Assembly (NCBI GenBank): GCA_028279505.1 | Contig: JANQNP010000007.1 | Location: 1-46,864 of the forward strand | Reading direction: 5' to 3' | DNA: 46,864 nucleotides | Source: Dehalococcoidia bacterium | GTDB taxonomy: Bacteria > Chloroflexota > Dehalococcoidia > UBA2979 | Part shown: positions 26,215 to 34,275 of the stretch, piece by piece | Layout: each line of letters begins with the position of its first letter | How positions within the stretch are numbered: position 1 is the stretch's first letter | The notes under the pieces: model-generated | Seen by the model: the letters and a program-made list of their open reading frames with translations, nothing else | Told to the model about the DNA's origin: nothing | Databases searched by the model: none | Made by a program: the position numbers and the translations under genes

Positions 26215-26488
26215 CGTAGGCTCCCTCTCGGGCACCTGATGTTCCGACTACGCGCCTCACTCGGAACGCCGGTGGAGCCGCCACAATCCTGATGTCTAGG
26301 ATCAACGTTGATGCAGAGCCGGAAGTCCTCAGATCGAAGAGGCTTCGGTCATAAGAACGTGTGAACACTTTCACATTTCGGCGTTCAGGCGGTCAGAAGT
26401 AACGATTCAGCGAGCCTGGTGGAGGGCGTGCGATGGCCACCGCTGGTCGCACACCAGAGGCTGTACTGACGGAGCTACCGGCTCAGGG
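26215..26488 (-). promoter_or_regulatory. nar operon upstream region
   Basis: This 274-base gap holds no gene. It contains the CRP/FNR-type site at 26360-26375 and a perfect 12-base palindrome ATCAACGTTGAT at 26301-26312. Both are placed to control the cytochrome-narGHJI transcript that starts at 26214. Confidence 0.55.
26360..26375. promoter_or_regulatory. CRP/FNR-family binding site
   Basis: TGTGA-ACACTT-TCACA is a perfect inverted repeat with the 6-base spacer of the CRP consensus, flanked on the right by TTT as in the full consensus. It lies ~150 bases before the cytochrome c start. The FNR form would be TTGAT-N4-ATCAA, so a CRP-like protein is more likely. No crp-family gene is in the window. 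Confidence 0.6.
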
Positions 26489-26725
26489 CTAGCGGTCGTA
26501 CACGTGCGGGCCGTCGTGTGGCGGGTGCGGCTCGCCTGGAGCGTGGTTGTGCTCGTGGACGTGGCCGTCCTCGTCCGGGAGCACCCACAACTCCTGGTGT
26601 TGCTCGACGCTCTCGAGGAGCAGTTCGAGAGCGTCGACAGACATTTCGTCCATGCCGATCCAGTCCCGTTCAGAGACGCCGAGCGCCTCGAGGCGCTGTA
26701 TCAGCTCGCTTCGCTCGTCAGCCAT
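26489..26725 (-). CDS. Small His-rich hypothetical protein
   Basis: This 78-residue acidic protein starts MADERSELIQRLEALGVSER and has a helical N-terminal two-thirds (EMSVDALELLLESVEQHQEL). The final ~25 residues contain seven histidines among Asp, Glu and Pro, a pattern that often binds Zn, Ni or Co. I do not recognise a family. The ATG at 26725 has GGAGGG four bases upstream, which supports a real gene. It lies between the nar promoter region and the FmdB-type gene. Confidence 0.65.
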   Translation of the reverse strand: MADERSELIQRLEALGVSERDWIGMDEMSVDALELLLESVEQHQELWVLPDEDGHVHEHNHAPGEPHPPHDGPHVYDR

Positions 26726-26926
26726 GTGGCCCTCCAAGCGCCGAGTGGCGCGCGGAACCTATGCGGGCACCGGTCCCGGGCGCCAGTGCCGAGAGTCCCG
26801 TTGGGCGCGGACCAAGAGGACCGGACCACCGGCACGCTCGCGCACGGGCGTGCGGGCTGGTCCTCGTGCGTCGCGACCGAGGACCTGGCGGATACGCCTG
26901 TAACCGACGGGACTGCCGCCGTGTGG

Positions 26927-27553
26927 CTATTCGTCGGGGAGGATGAAGGTGGTTTCGGCCTCGTACTCGTCGGCTTCGGCGTCCTCGGCGGCGGCCGCGG
27001 CGTTGAGCATGTCCTCGATCTGCTGGGGGGTGCGGGCGCTCTGCTCGCCGCGGATCTCGCGGTCGGCGACCGCGTCCTCGTGAGCGACGCGCCGGAGGAT
27101 GCGGTTGCGTTCGCGGGCGACGCGCTCGGAGGCGGGGCGACCAGTGACCTTGGAGTAGAGCTGCTGCTCGCGGACGCCGGCGCCGCCCTCCATGCCGCCG
27201 GATTCGACCTCGAGGCGACGTCGCTCCTCGGTGAGTTCGGCGTAGCGCTCGACGTCCTCGATGGTGGCTTCGGCCTCCGGCTCTGGGGATTCGAGTTCGG
27301 GGTGGGAGGGGCCAGCCCACGCGCCGGAGATGGGGCGGCTGACCTTCTTGTCGTTGTGCCAGAAGGTGCCGTCGTCGGGCAGGCGTCGCGCTGTGCCCTG
27401 GCGGTAGGTGTAGGCGGCCCACTCCCGGGGCATGACACGCCGACCTTCGCCGTCGCACCTCGGGCATGGCTGGGGGGCGGCGGCCTCACGGGTGGGCCTC
27501 AGCAGCTCGAACGCGCCGCCGCAGTCGTTGCAGGAGTACTCATAGACCGGCAA
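26927..27553 (-). CDS. FmdB-type zinc-ribbon protein
   Basis: This 208-residue protein has an N-terminal FmdB/CxxC_CxxC regulatory-type zinc ribbon: PVYEYSCNDCGGAFELLR, then CPRCDGEGRRVMP. A long acidic, Glu/Arg-rich and probably helical tail (~75-208) follows. FmdB-like proteins are small putative regulators of unclear function, usually 70-110 residues, so this one is unusually long. The start is the TTG at 27553, with GAGGAGG upstream, which gives the family's exact beginning. It overlaps the stop of the Cys-rich gene upstream by 14 bases. Confidence 0.75.
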   Translation of the reverse strand: MPVYEYSCNDCGGAFELLRPTREAAAPQPCPRCDGEGRRVMPREWAAYTYRQGTARRLPDDGTFWHNDKKVSRPISGAWAGPSHPELESPEPEAEATIEDVERYAELTEERRRLEVESGGMEGGAGVREQQLYSKVTGRPASERVARERNRILRRVAHEDAVADREIRGEQSARTPQQIEDMLNAAAAAEDAEADEYEAETTFILPDE

Positions 27554-27869
27554 AGGGGGCCTCCTCATCGTCCGCCGTGACGAGCAGCAAGCCCGACTCG
27601 CCCGGCCGTTGAGCGGGTTCGCCGACCAGGCCGCCGGGTTCGGGGACCGGGTCGAGGGTGATCCAGCCCGCGGGGAACGAGACTTTGACGCTCCCCACGT
27701 ACCAGACCCCGTCACTGCTCCACTTCCGCGCGCTCCGTTCATGCTCGGCACAGAGGGCGCGGCCGCTTCCAGCATGCCACCAGCTGGCACGGCGGCCGCA
27801 GCGCTCCTCGGCGCCGCAACAGTCATCGTTCGGGGTCTCGGTCTGGTCGCAGCCCAGCTCGGGGATCAT
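27540..27869 (-). CDS. Small Cys-rich hypothetical protein
   Basis: This 109-residue protein begins MIPELGCDQTE and has a cysteine/histidine cluster CCGAEERCGRRASWWHAGSG, then LCAEH, that looks able to bind a metal. A second half with PAGWITLDP follows. I do not recognise a family. The ATG has GGAGG seven bases upstream. The 3' end overlaps the FmdB-type gene, so the two are probably co-translated. The frame upstream to 28115 is a shadow of the ABC permease gene. Confidence 0.6.
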   Translation of the reverse strand: MIPELGCDQTETPNDDCCGAEERCGRRASWWHAGSGRALCAEHERSARKWSSDGVWYVGSVKVSFPAGWITLDPVPEPGGLVGEPAQRPGESGLLLVTADDEEAPFAGL

Positions 27870-27952
27870 GCCGCGGCCTCCGCCCGGCCCGGTGACGAGT
27901 GGGCCTCGAGGGTTGCGATCTTCTGCCGTGTGGGCCGCAGCACGGGATGGTC

Positions 27953-28888
27953 CTACCTCGAACCGCGGAGACGCGGATCGAGCACGTCGCGGACGGCGTC
28001 GCCGAACATGTTGGTGGCGAAGACGATGATGCTGATCGAGAAGCCTGGTAGCAGCGCGAGGCGCGGGTTGGTCTCGAAGTAGACGGCACCCGACCCCGTG
28101 AGCATCGCACCCCACGAGGGGGTGGGCGGCTGCGCGCCGATCCCGAGGAAGGAGAGCGACGCCTCGACGATGATCGCGACGGCGAGGGTGTACGTGGATA
28201 CGACGATCATCGGCGCGATTACATTCGGGAGAATGTGGCGGAACATGATGCGCTTGTCGCTCGCCCCGAGGGAGCGCGCCGCCTCGACCCAGGCGGTCTC
28301 TTTCGCAGCAAGTACGGAGCTGCGAATGACGCGCGCCGGCCGCGGGATTGCGAGGATCATCACGGCGATGAATCCGTTGCGAATACTTGGGCCGAGAATC
28401 GAGACGATCGCGATCGCGAGGACGAGGAACGGGATGACCTGGACGGCGTCGACGACGCGCTGGACGATGAGGTCGGTCTTGCCGCCGACGTAGGCGGAGG
28501 TGAGGCCGATGACGCCGCCGATCACCGTGGAAACGGCGGCGATCGCGAGGCCGAAGAAGATGGAGAGCTGGGCGCCCTTGATCAGCCGGCTCAGCATGTC
28601 GCGGCCGATGTCGTCGGTGCCGAGAACGTAGAGCCGCTCGCCGTCCGCGGAAGTGGACCAGAGGCCCTTCAGCCGGTCGGCGCCGTGGAAGACCTCGGGA
28701 TCATGCGGGACAATGATGCCCCACCACGCGCCGACCGCGAGCAGGAAGGTGGCGATGGTGATGATGCCGCTGAGCGCCCCGAGCGGCTGGTGTCGCGCGA
28801 ACCGCCACAGGCCAGCCGCGACGACGCGGAACCTCGATGGTTCGTTCGCCGACACGATCTCTTGAAGTGGCTCTTGTCGAACCGCCAT
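27953..28888 (-). CDS. Oligopeptide/dipeptide-type ABC permease (DppC-like)
   Basis: This 311-residue inner-membrane permease has an N-terminal hydrophobic segment followed by a core with about five helices. Family motifs are LGTDDIGRDMLSRLIKGAQ and the ATPase-docking loop EAARSLGASDKRIMFRHILPN. DppC/OppC proteins work with a DppB partner (next gene), two ATPases and a binding protein. No ATPase gene is adjacent. The lipoprotein at 40276-42153 is the likely binding protein. The substrate is unknown; opp-type systems also carry glutathione, opines and organic acids. Confidence 0.9.
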   Translation of the reverse strand: MAVRQEPLQEIVSANEPSRFRVVAAGLWRFARHQPLGALSGIITIATFLLAVGAWWGIIVPHDPEVFHGADRLKGLWSTSADGERLYVLGTDDIGRDMLSRLIKGAQLSIFFGLAIAAVSTVIGGVIGLTSAYVGGKTDLIVQRVVDAVQVIPFLVLAIAIVSILGPSIRNGFIAVMILAIPRPARVIRSSVLAAKETAWVEAARSLGASDKRIMFRHILPNVIAPMIVVSTYTLAVAIIVEASLSFLGIGAQPPTPSWGAMLTGSGAVYFETNPRLALLPGFSISIIVFATNMFGDAVRDVLDPRLRGSR

Positions 28889-28925
28889 GTTGACCTCCGC
28901 CTCCCGTGTTCGCTCAGGACTGTCG

Positions 28926-29876
28926 CTACGAGTACCTGATTCGTGGATCGAGCCACGAGTAGCTGAGATCGATGAGCAGATTCGCCACGAGCGTCACAGA
29001 GACGAGCATCAAGAGGATGCCCTGCACCAGCGGGTAATCGCGCTGGTTCACTGCGTCGATATAGGTGCGGCCAACACCGTTCATCTGGAAGACAGACTCG
29101 ACGATCACGGAGCCGCCGACGACGGTGCTGATCTGCAATCCGAGCAACGTGACGACGGGGATCAGGGCGTTCCGGAATGCGTGACGTAAGGTCACGCTCG
29201 TTTCCGTCAGTCCTTTAGCTCGCGCGGTGCGCACATAGTCTTCGCGTAGCGTCTCCAACATCGTCGTGCGGATCATTCGCATGTTCTGTGCCGAGAGCGC
29301 AGTACCCAGCACCAGCGCGGCGGGGAAGAACTGCTGGAAGTTCTCCCACGGATGATCGATGGGATTTTGATACCCGAAGGGCGGGAACCAGCCGAACCAG
29401 CGGGCACCGAAAATGATGATCATCAGCGCCATGAAGAAGTTGGGGATCGAGATTCCGGCGATGGCCACGGTGCGGCCGAGGTAGTCGATCCAGGTGTTCT
29501 GGAAGACCGCCGATAGCACGCCGACCGGTACGGCGATCAACAAAGCGATGCCGATGGCGAGGATGCCGAGCTCGGCGCTGATGGGGAGCGCGCGACCGAT
29601 CACGTGGAGGACGGGGTCGCGGAGCCAGAAGGACTCGCCCCAGTCGCCGACGGCGATTCCGCTGACCCATTTCACGTACTGGATGGGGGCCGGGGTGTCG
29701 AGGCCGAGCTCCTGGCGGAAGCGCTCGGTGGATTCGGGGTCGAGGCCGCGGGCCTCGGACATCTGGGCGAGGACAAAGTCGCCGGGCATCACCCGGAGCA
29801 GTCCGAAGGTCACAATGGTGATCACGATGACGGTCGGGATCATCAATGCCAGCCGCCGGATGATGTACTGGCCCAT
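28926..29876 (-). CDS. Oligopeptide/dipeptide-type ABC permease (DppB-like)
   Basis: This 316-residue permease has the DppB hallmark MGQYIIRRLALMIPTVIVIT at its start, LLRVMPGDF, DWGESFWLRDPV and the docking loop YVRTARAKGLTETSVTLRHA. About six helices are seen. It pairs with the DppC-like gene 37 bases downstream. The upstream gap (29877-30231) carries a copy of the island operator, so the permeases probably share control with the catabolic genes. Confidence 0.92.
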   Translation of the reverse strand: MGQYIIRRLALMIPTVIVITIVTFGLLRVMPGDFVLAQMSEARGLDPESTERFRQELGLDTPAPIQYVKWVSGIAVGDWGESFWLRDPVLHVIGRALPISAELGILAIGIALLIAVPVGVLSAVFQNTWIDYLGRTVAIAGISIPNFFMALMIIIFGARWFGWFPPFGYQNPIDHPWENFQQFFPAALVLGTALSAQNMRMIRTTMLETLREDYVRTARAKGLTETSVTLRHAFRNALIPVVTLLGLQISTVVGGSVIVESVFQMNGVGRTYIDAVNQRDYPLVQGILLMLVSVTLVANLLIDLSYSWLDPRIRYS

Positions 29877-30231
29877 CGGGCCCTCCGCTCACAGGTCCGT
29901 CAGAATCCACGGGGATCGCACGACACGGATACGCAGGTAACCGCATTGCGGATTTCAGGTCGCGGTCTCTCCCGCGTTGCGGAAGGTATAGCCCACCGAC
30001 GGTGTTGATGCAAAGCCGATCCATGGAGTTTTTCAATGATTATGACAAGTGTCAGGGTCGGATCGAGGCCGCAGAGCGGATCGGCGTGCTCTTCACTATG
30101 TGCAAGTGATGTGTTTAGAATCCCGTTGTGCGCTAGCAGCGTGCGCACGACTGGACCTTATCTGCGAGCGCTGTTGATCGCGGTCCCCGCGCTTGCGCCG
30201 GGCGGGCCGACGACGGGAATCGGGGACGTTG
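29877..30231. promoter_or_regulatory. Divergent promoter region, dppB-like / acyl-CoA dehydrogenase
   Basis: There is no credible gene in these 355 bases, which are clearly more A/T-rich around 30000-30125 than the coding DNA. The gap holds the inverted repeat TGACA-ag-TGTCA at 30043-30054 and the island operator at 30092-30105. Confidence 0.55.
30092..30105. promoter_or_regulatory. Island operator site A
   Basis: TTCACTATGTGCAA reads TTGCACATAGTGAA on the other strand and shares the core CACATAGTG with sites at 35245 and 42267. It lies between the divergent permease and acyl-CoA dehydrogenase genes. Confidence 0.55.
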
Positions 30232-31434
30232 ATGGACTGGAACGACTCACCGGAGCAGGCGGCCTTCCGGGCGGAAGTGCGCACGCTGATCGAAGAGAAG
30301 CTCCCACAGCGCTACCAGGACCGGCTTGGTAGCTGGGACCGCGACCGCGTCGATGAGGATCCCGAGATCCGCGCGGCGGCGCAAGCATGGGGCGACGCGC
30401 TGTCGGAGCGCGGTTGGTTCGCGCCGCAGTGGCCAAAGGAGTACGGCGGCGGTGGGATGACGCCGATGGAGCTGTTCATCTTCCGCCAGGAGATGGCGGA
30501 GGCGAACGCGCCGCACGTGGGTGGCCAGGGGACGCGACAGCTGGGCGCGACGCTGATCGTCCACGGGTCCGAGGAACAGAAGAAGGAGCACCTGCCGCGG
30601 ATCCTGAGCGGTGAGGTGAACTGGCGGCAGGGCTACTCCGAGCCGGGCGCCGGCTCCGACCTGGCGTCGCTGCAGACGCGGGCCGTTCGCGACGGCGACG
30701 ACTACGTGATCAACGGTCAGAAGATCTGGACGTCCGGCGCCCACTTCGCGGACTGGCTGTATGCGCTGGTGCGGACCGACCCGGAGGCGCCGAAGCACCG
30801 GGGGATCTCGTTCCTGCTGATGGACCGGCACACGCCGGGCATCGAGGTGCAGCCGCTGGTGAACATGGGCTGGGAGCACGAGTTCAACGAGACGTTCTTC
30901 GAGAACGTGCGGGTTCCGGCGAAGAACCTGGTGGGCGAGGAGAACCGCGGCTGGTACGTGGGCGCGACGCTGCTGGACTTCGAACGGTCGAACATCGACG
31001 GGGCAGTGCACGCGCGCCGGGAGATTGGCGAGCTGCTCGACTACGTCCAGACCGAGGAGGGGCAGGCGCGGAGCCGGCTGGCGTCCAGCGAGAGCCTGCG
31101 GCACGAGCTGGCGCAGAACTTCATCGAGACCGACGTCCAGTACAACTTCAGCTTCCGGATCATCTCGATGCAGAGCGCGGGGCAGATCCCGAACTACGAG
31201 GCGTCGACGGCGAAGCTGTTCGCGTCCGAGCTCCGGCAGCGCCTTGCGCGCACCGGGACCAAGGTGTTCGGTCTGTACTCGAACATCTGGGACGACAAGA
31301 ACGAGTGGGCCCCGCTCAACGCGCAGTTCACCCGCTCCTACGTGGGTACGGTGCCGGCGACGATCGCGGCGGGGAGCTCCGAGATCCAGCGGAACATCAT
31401 CGCGACGCGGGGGCTCGGACTGCCCCGCGGGTAG
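30232..31434 (+). CDS. Acyl-CoA dehydrogenase family protein
   Basis: This 400-residue flavoprotein introduces a double bond next to the CoA thioester carbonyl, passing electrons to ETF. Family signatures are GYSEPGAGSDLASLQTRA and YVINGQKIWTSGAHFADW (FAD binding), the flanking FETFFENVRVP-like stretch, and C-terminal GTVPATIAAGSSEIQRNIIA. The start at 30232 (MDWNDSPEQAAFR) is normal for the family. Thirteen upstream residues in frame are rejected. The long-chain or cyclic acyl substrate cannot be read. It heads the catabolic island with a CoA transferase downstream. Confidence 0.9.
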   Translation: MDWNDSPEQAAFRAEVRTLIEEKLPQRYQDRLGSWDRDRVDEDPEIRAAAQAWGDALSERGWFAPQWPKEYGGGGMTPMELFIFRQEMAEANAPHVGGQGTRQLGATLIVHGSEEQKKEHLPRILSGEVNWRQGYSEPGAGSDLASLQTRAVRDGDDYVINGQKIWTSGAHFADWLYALVRTDPEAPKHRGISFLLMDRHTPGIEVQPLVNMGWEHEFNETFFENVRVPAKNLVGEENRGWYVGATLLDFERSNIDGAVHARREIGELLDYVQTEEGQARSRLASSESLRHELAQNFIETDVQYNFSFRIISMQSAGQIPNYEASTAKLFASELRQRLARTGTKVFGLYSNIWDDKNEWAPLNAQFTRSYVGTVPATIAAGSSEIQRNIIATRGLGLPRG

Positions 31435-31461
31435 GCTGCCCTCGCAGACTGGTAGAGGCGT

Positions 31462-31494
31462 CGGAGCGGTCGCGTCGATGGCGCGTCCGCTCCG
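31462..31494 (+). terminator. Hairpin between acyl-CoA dehydrogenase and CoA transferase
   Basis: CGGAGCGG pairs with CCGCTCCG, with an inner CGCG/CGCG pair across a single T-T mismatch and a 7-base loop. There is no T-run, so it may be attenuating or only stabilise the upstream mRNA end. Confidence 0.4.
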
Positions 31495-31620
31495 GATGAG
31501 ATGAGAACGACTTGACCGACAAGATGCGGCCCTGTTCCAACGGGGCTGCGACGAACGCGCCGCCGGCGCGCGCGCTTCCATGTGCGATCGATGCCCGGCC
31601 TCAAGCAGATGGAGCCCCGA

Positions 31621-32934
31621 ATGCCGCAGCTCACTGACCCACGCACCTCGAGCGAGCCGGGACCGCTGGAGGGGGTGCGGGTGCTCGAGTTCACGCAGAT
31701 CGTCGCGGGTCCGGTGGCCGGGTTGAACCTGGGCGACCTGGGCGCGGACGTGATCAAGGTGGAGCCGCCGGAGGGCGAGCAGTCGCGCCGGACCGGGTCC
31801 GTGGTGCCGAACGAGAGCAAGAGCTACCAGGCGCTGAACCGCGGCAAGCGGAGCCTGGCGGTCAACCTGCAGGACCCGCGCGGGCTAGAGCTGATCCATC
31901 GCCTGGTCAAGGACGTGGACGTGGTGCTCCTGAACTACCGGCTGGGGGTTCCGGAGCGCTTGGGGATCGACTACGACACGCTCAGCCAGATCCGGCCCGG
32001 GCTGATCTACTGGCAGAACACGGGGTTCGGCGAGCAGGGGCCGGAGGCGTATCGCGCAGCCTCGGACATGGTGGCGCAGGCGTACTCCGGGCTGATGGTG
32101 CACGACGGGAAGACGGACGACGACGGCGCGCCGGAGCCGCTCAGCAGCCCGATCTCGGACATCGCGTCCGGCCTGGCGGCGGCGATGGCGATCTGCGCCG
32201 CGCTCTACCACCGGGAGCAGACGGGCGAGGGGCAGTACATCTCGACCTCTTTGCTGCGCACGGGGCTGATGATCCAGCAGGCGCTGGTGATGCGAGAGCC
32301 GATCTCCGACGCGGTCGTGCGGGACCAGCTGGTGGCGCGCGTGGAGGCGGCGCGCACGGAGGGACGGCCGTACGACGAGCTGCTGGACGTGCGGAAAGCG
32401 GGGTTCGTGGCGGGCGCGGCGTTCCGCCACTACTACAGCGGCTACCGCGCGAAGGACGGCGCGCTGGTGCTGGGAGCGCTGACGAAGCCGAACCGCGACG
32501 GGATGCGACGGGTCCTAGGTGTGGAGGACGAGCCGTCCGACCACCCGGACTACGACGCCCACGATCCGGCGAACCAGGCGGAGGCCGTGAAGTGGCGGGA
32601 GGTGATCCGCGATCGGTTCCTGACCAAGACGGTCGCCGAGTGGGTGAAGCTGTTCGACGACGAGGGCGTCCCCGTGGCACCGGTGCATCTGCCGGAGCAG
32701 ATGTCGGATGACCCACAGGTTCAGGCCGACGGGATGCTCTGGGACATCGAGCACACGATCACTGGCCCGCAGCGGGTGGTGGGTCCGACGGTGCTGATGT
32801 CACGGACGCCGGCGCGGGTGCAGCGAGCGGCGCCTGCCCTCGGAGAGCACACGGCCGAGGTCCTCGATAGCGTCGGGGTGAGCGCCGATGAGGTCGCCGG
32901 GCTGGCGGCCGATGGGGTGGTCACGCTCCTCTAG
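31621..32934 (+). CDS. CaiB/BaiF-type (class III) CoA transferase
   Basis: This 437-residue formyl-CoA transferase-family enzyme moves CoA between carboxylic acids. Markers are GVRVLEFTQIVAGPVAG, LGADVIKVEPPEG, the ALNRGKRSLAVNL block and the catalytic Asp in YRAASDMVAQAYSG. The C-terminal domain contains GVPVAPVH. The ATG at 31621 has GGAG six bases upstream, and ATGs at 31582 and 31609 are less well placed. It probably activates the carboxylate substrate that the acyl-CoA dehydrogenase and MaoC enzymes then process. Confidence 0.9.
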   Translation: MPQLTDPRTSSEPGPLEGVRVLEFTQIVAGPVAGLNLGDLGADVIKVEPPEGEQSRRTGSVVPNESKSYQALNRGKRSLAVNLQDPRGLELIHRLVKDVDVVLLNYRLGVPERLGIDYDTLSQIRPGLIYWQNTGFGEQGPEAYRAASDMVAQAYSGLMVHDGKTDDDGAPEPLSSPISDIASGLAAAMAICAALYHREQTGEGQYISTSLLRTGLMIQQALVMREPISDAVVRDQLVARVEAARTEGRPYDELLDVRKAGFVAGAAFRHYYSGYRAKDGALVLGALTKPNRDGMRRVLGVEDEPSDHPDYDAHDPANQAEAVKWREVIRDRFLTKTVAEWVKLFDDEGVPVAPVHLPEQMSDDPQVQADGMLWDIEHTITGPQRVVGPTVLMSRTPARVQRAAPALGEHTAEVLDSVGVSADEVAGLAADGVVTLL

Positions 32935-33077
32935 GCGCCTGGCTCCAACTCGACCGACTCGGCACCTCTACCAACAACCGGTAGCAACCAGACGAGTACC
33001 AGCCAGCCGCAGCACCATCGCCCGCTCGGAGCGGTGGCGCTGTTTGTTGAGTTCTGGGTGCCTAGCTCTGGGTGTCC

Positions 33078-33099
33078 CCTGCCGAGCGGCCTCGGCAGG
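33078..33099. terminator. Bidirectional hairpin between convergent genes
   Basis: CCTGCCGAG-CGGC-CTCGGCAGG forms a perfect 9-bp stem in the gap between the CoA transferase (plus) and the MaoC-like gene (minus). Confidence 0.5.
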
Positions 33100-33131
33100 C
33101 GGCGTGCCCTCGTCGGGGTGGCGGGCCGGGT

Positions 33132-33557
33132 CTAGTCGAGTGCGACGACCGCGTGGCCGGGGGAGGTGCTGTCGCCGTCCTGGTTGACGACGTTCATCTC
33201 GAGGTGGACGAGCTGCATGCCGTCCTCGAGGGTCTTGTCAGTGATCGTCCCGGTGACGGTGAGCACGTCGCGCTTCTGGTTGCGGGCGCGGTAGCGGAGG
33301 CCGCACTCCATGATCCGTGCCTCGTCGCCCAGCCAGTCGCGGAGGGCGTTCAGCATGTAGGTGTAGCGGAGGTTGCCCATGCCGAAGGCGCCCTGCTCGT
33401 TGAGGGCGGCCTTGCCGGCCTCGTCGTCCATATGGATGTAGACGAACTCGTCGTTGACCGCGGCGTAGCGGTTCCAATTCATGAAGTCGGTCTCGCGCGA
33501 CCACTCGGGCATCGCGTCGCCGACGTTCAAAGAGTCATAGGTGACATTGACGGCCAT
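33132..33557 (-). CDS. MaoC-like hotdog-fold dehydratase
   Basis: This 141-residue hotdog protein of the MaoC/(R)-enoyl-CoA hydratase type has the hydratase pattern around RYAAVNDEFVYIHMDDEAG, where Asp and His carry catalysis in family members, and GMGNLRYTYMLNALRDWL. It should add water to an enoyl-CoA. The partner gene 41 bases upstream encodes the other half of a two-gene MaoC pair, and such pairs act as heteromers. The start at 33557 gives the family's usual length. Confidence 0.82.
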   Translation of the reverse strand: MAVNVTYDSLNVGDAMPEWSRETDFMNWNRYAAVNDEFVYIHMDDEAGKAALNEQGAFGMGNLRYTYMLNALRDWLGDEARIMECGLRYRARNQKRDVLTVTGTITDKTLEDGMQLVHLEMNVVNQDGDSTSPGHAVVALD

Positions 33558-33598
33558 ATCGGACCTTCCGTGATCGGGTCGTGGTGACGCGGGCTGGT

Positions 33599-34087
33599 CT
33601 AGTAGCGGATGCCGGTGCTGATGCGGGTCTTCACGTGCTCGCCGCGCTGATTGCGCCATTCGATCTCGGTCTCGGTGAAGAGGGTCGGGCCGAGGCTGGT
33701 GGTCCGCTCGGTCCAACCCTTGAGCCGGGTGCGGGAGGTGATGACGTCGCCGACGCGCATGGGGACGCCGTAGCGCTCGACCTGGCCGCCGTTCATGCCG
33801 CGCTGCCCGGGAGCACGGCTGCCGCCCTCGACGCGGGGCGACCGCTCGATCGGCCAGGCGAAGGGGTTGAAGTCCTGCGGGGCGACGATCGAGCCGTACT
33901 TCGTGCCGGCGGCGTACTCCGCGTCCCAGAACAGGCGGGGCGGCTTCTCCGGCCAGTAGGAGGCGATCGCCCACTTGCGGATGTCCGAGGCCTCGACGGG
34001 TGGCGACACACGTTCGTCGCCCCAGACGCCGCGGCGGGCCTCCATGTCAGGCGTGACCAGGGTTGGGACTTCCTCGTTGGCGGTCAT
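33599..34087 (-). CDS. MaoC-like N-terminal (FAS1-type) dehydratase domain protein
   Basis: This 162-residue hotdog-fold protein shows the layout of the FAS1-like dehydratase domain that partners MaoC proteins: KWAIASYWPEKPPRLFWD near the N-terminus, a glycine/arginine-rich loop, then YGVPMRVGDVITSRTRLKGW. It lacks an obvious catalytic Asp-His pair, as the partner halves often do. It is likely the heteromeric partner of the 33132 gene in hydration of an acyl-CoA intermediate. Confidence 0.78.
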   Translation of the reverse strand: MTANEEVPTLVTPDMEARRGVWGDERVSPPVEASDIRKWAIASYWPEKPPRLFWDAEYAAGTKYGSIVAPQDFNPFAWPIERSPRVEGGSRAPGQRGMNGGQVERYGVPMRVGDVITSRTRLKGWTERTTSLGPTLFTETEIEWRNQRGEHVKTRISTGIRY

Positions 34088-34151
34088 GCGGATCCGTCTC
34101 GTTGGGTGTTGACGCCTCGGGCGTTGTGCAGGCGAGCGAGGTCGGCCGGCC

Positions 34152-34227
34152 GCGCTCGCGGGCGTCGGTGGGTGGCGCGCAGCGGCGCTCGCGGGCGTCG
34201 GTGGGTGGCGCGCAGCGGCGCCCGCGG
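34152..34227. repeat. 33-bp tandem repeat, 2.3 copies
   Basis: A unit beginning CGCTCGCGGGCGTCGG starts at 34153 and again at 34186 with no difference over 33 bases. A third partial copy follows (CGCCCGCGG, one mismatch). It lies between the hydrolase stop and the start of the MaoC-partner gene (minus strand). It may be an RNA or DNA structural element, or simply a polymerase slippage repeat. Confidence 0.75.
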
Positions 34228-34275
34228 CCGGCGGGCGGGTGGGACCGCCGCCGGCGCGGACGTGCCGCGACGGGG

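Noticed and set aside
30043..30054. TGACA-ag-TGTCA as an island operator copy
   Set aside because: The half-site is TGACA, not TCACA, and it does not align with the seven sites. Recorded only as an inverted repeat.
34152..34227. Possible CRISPR array
   Set aside because: The units are directly adjacent with no spacers, and only 2.3 copies occur.
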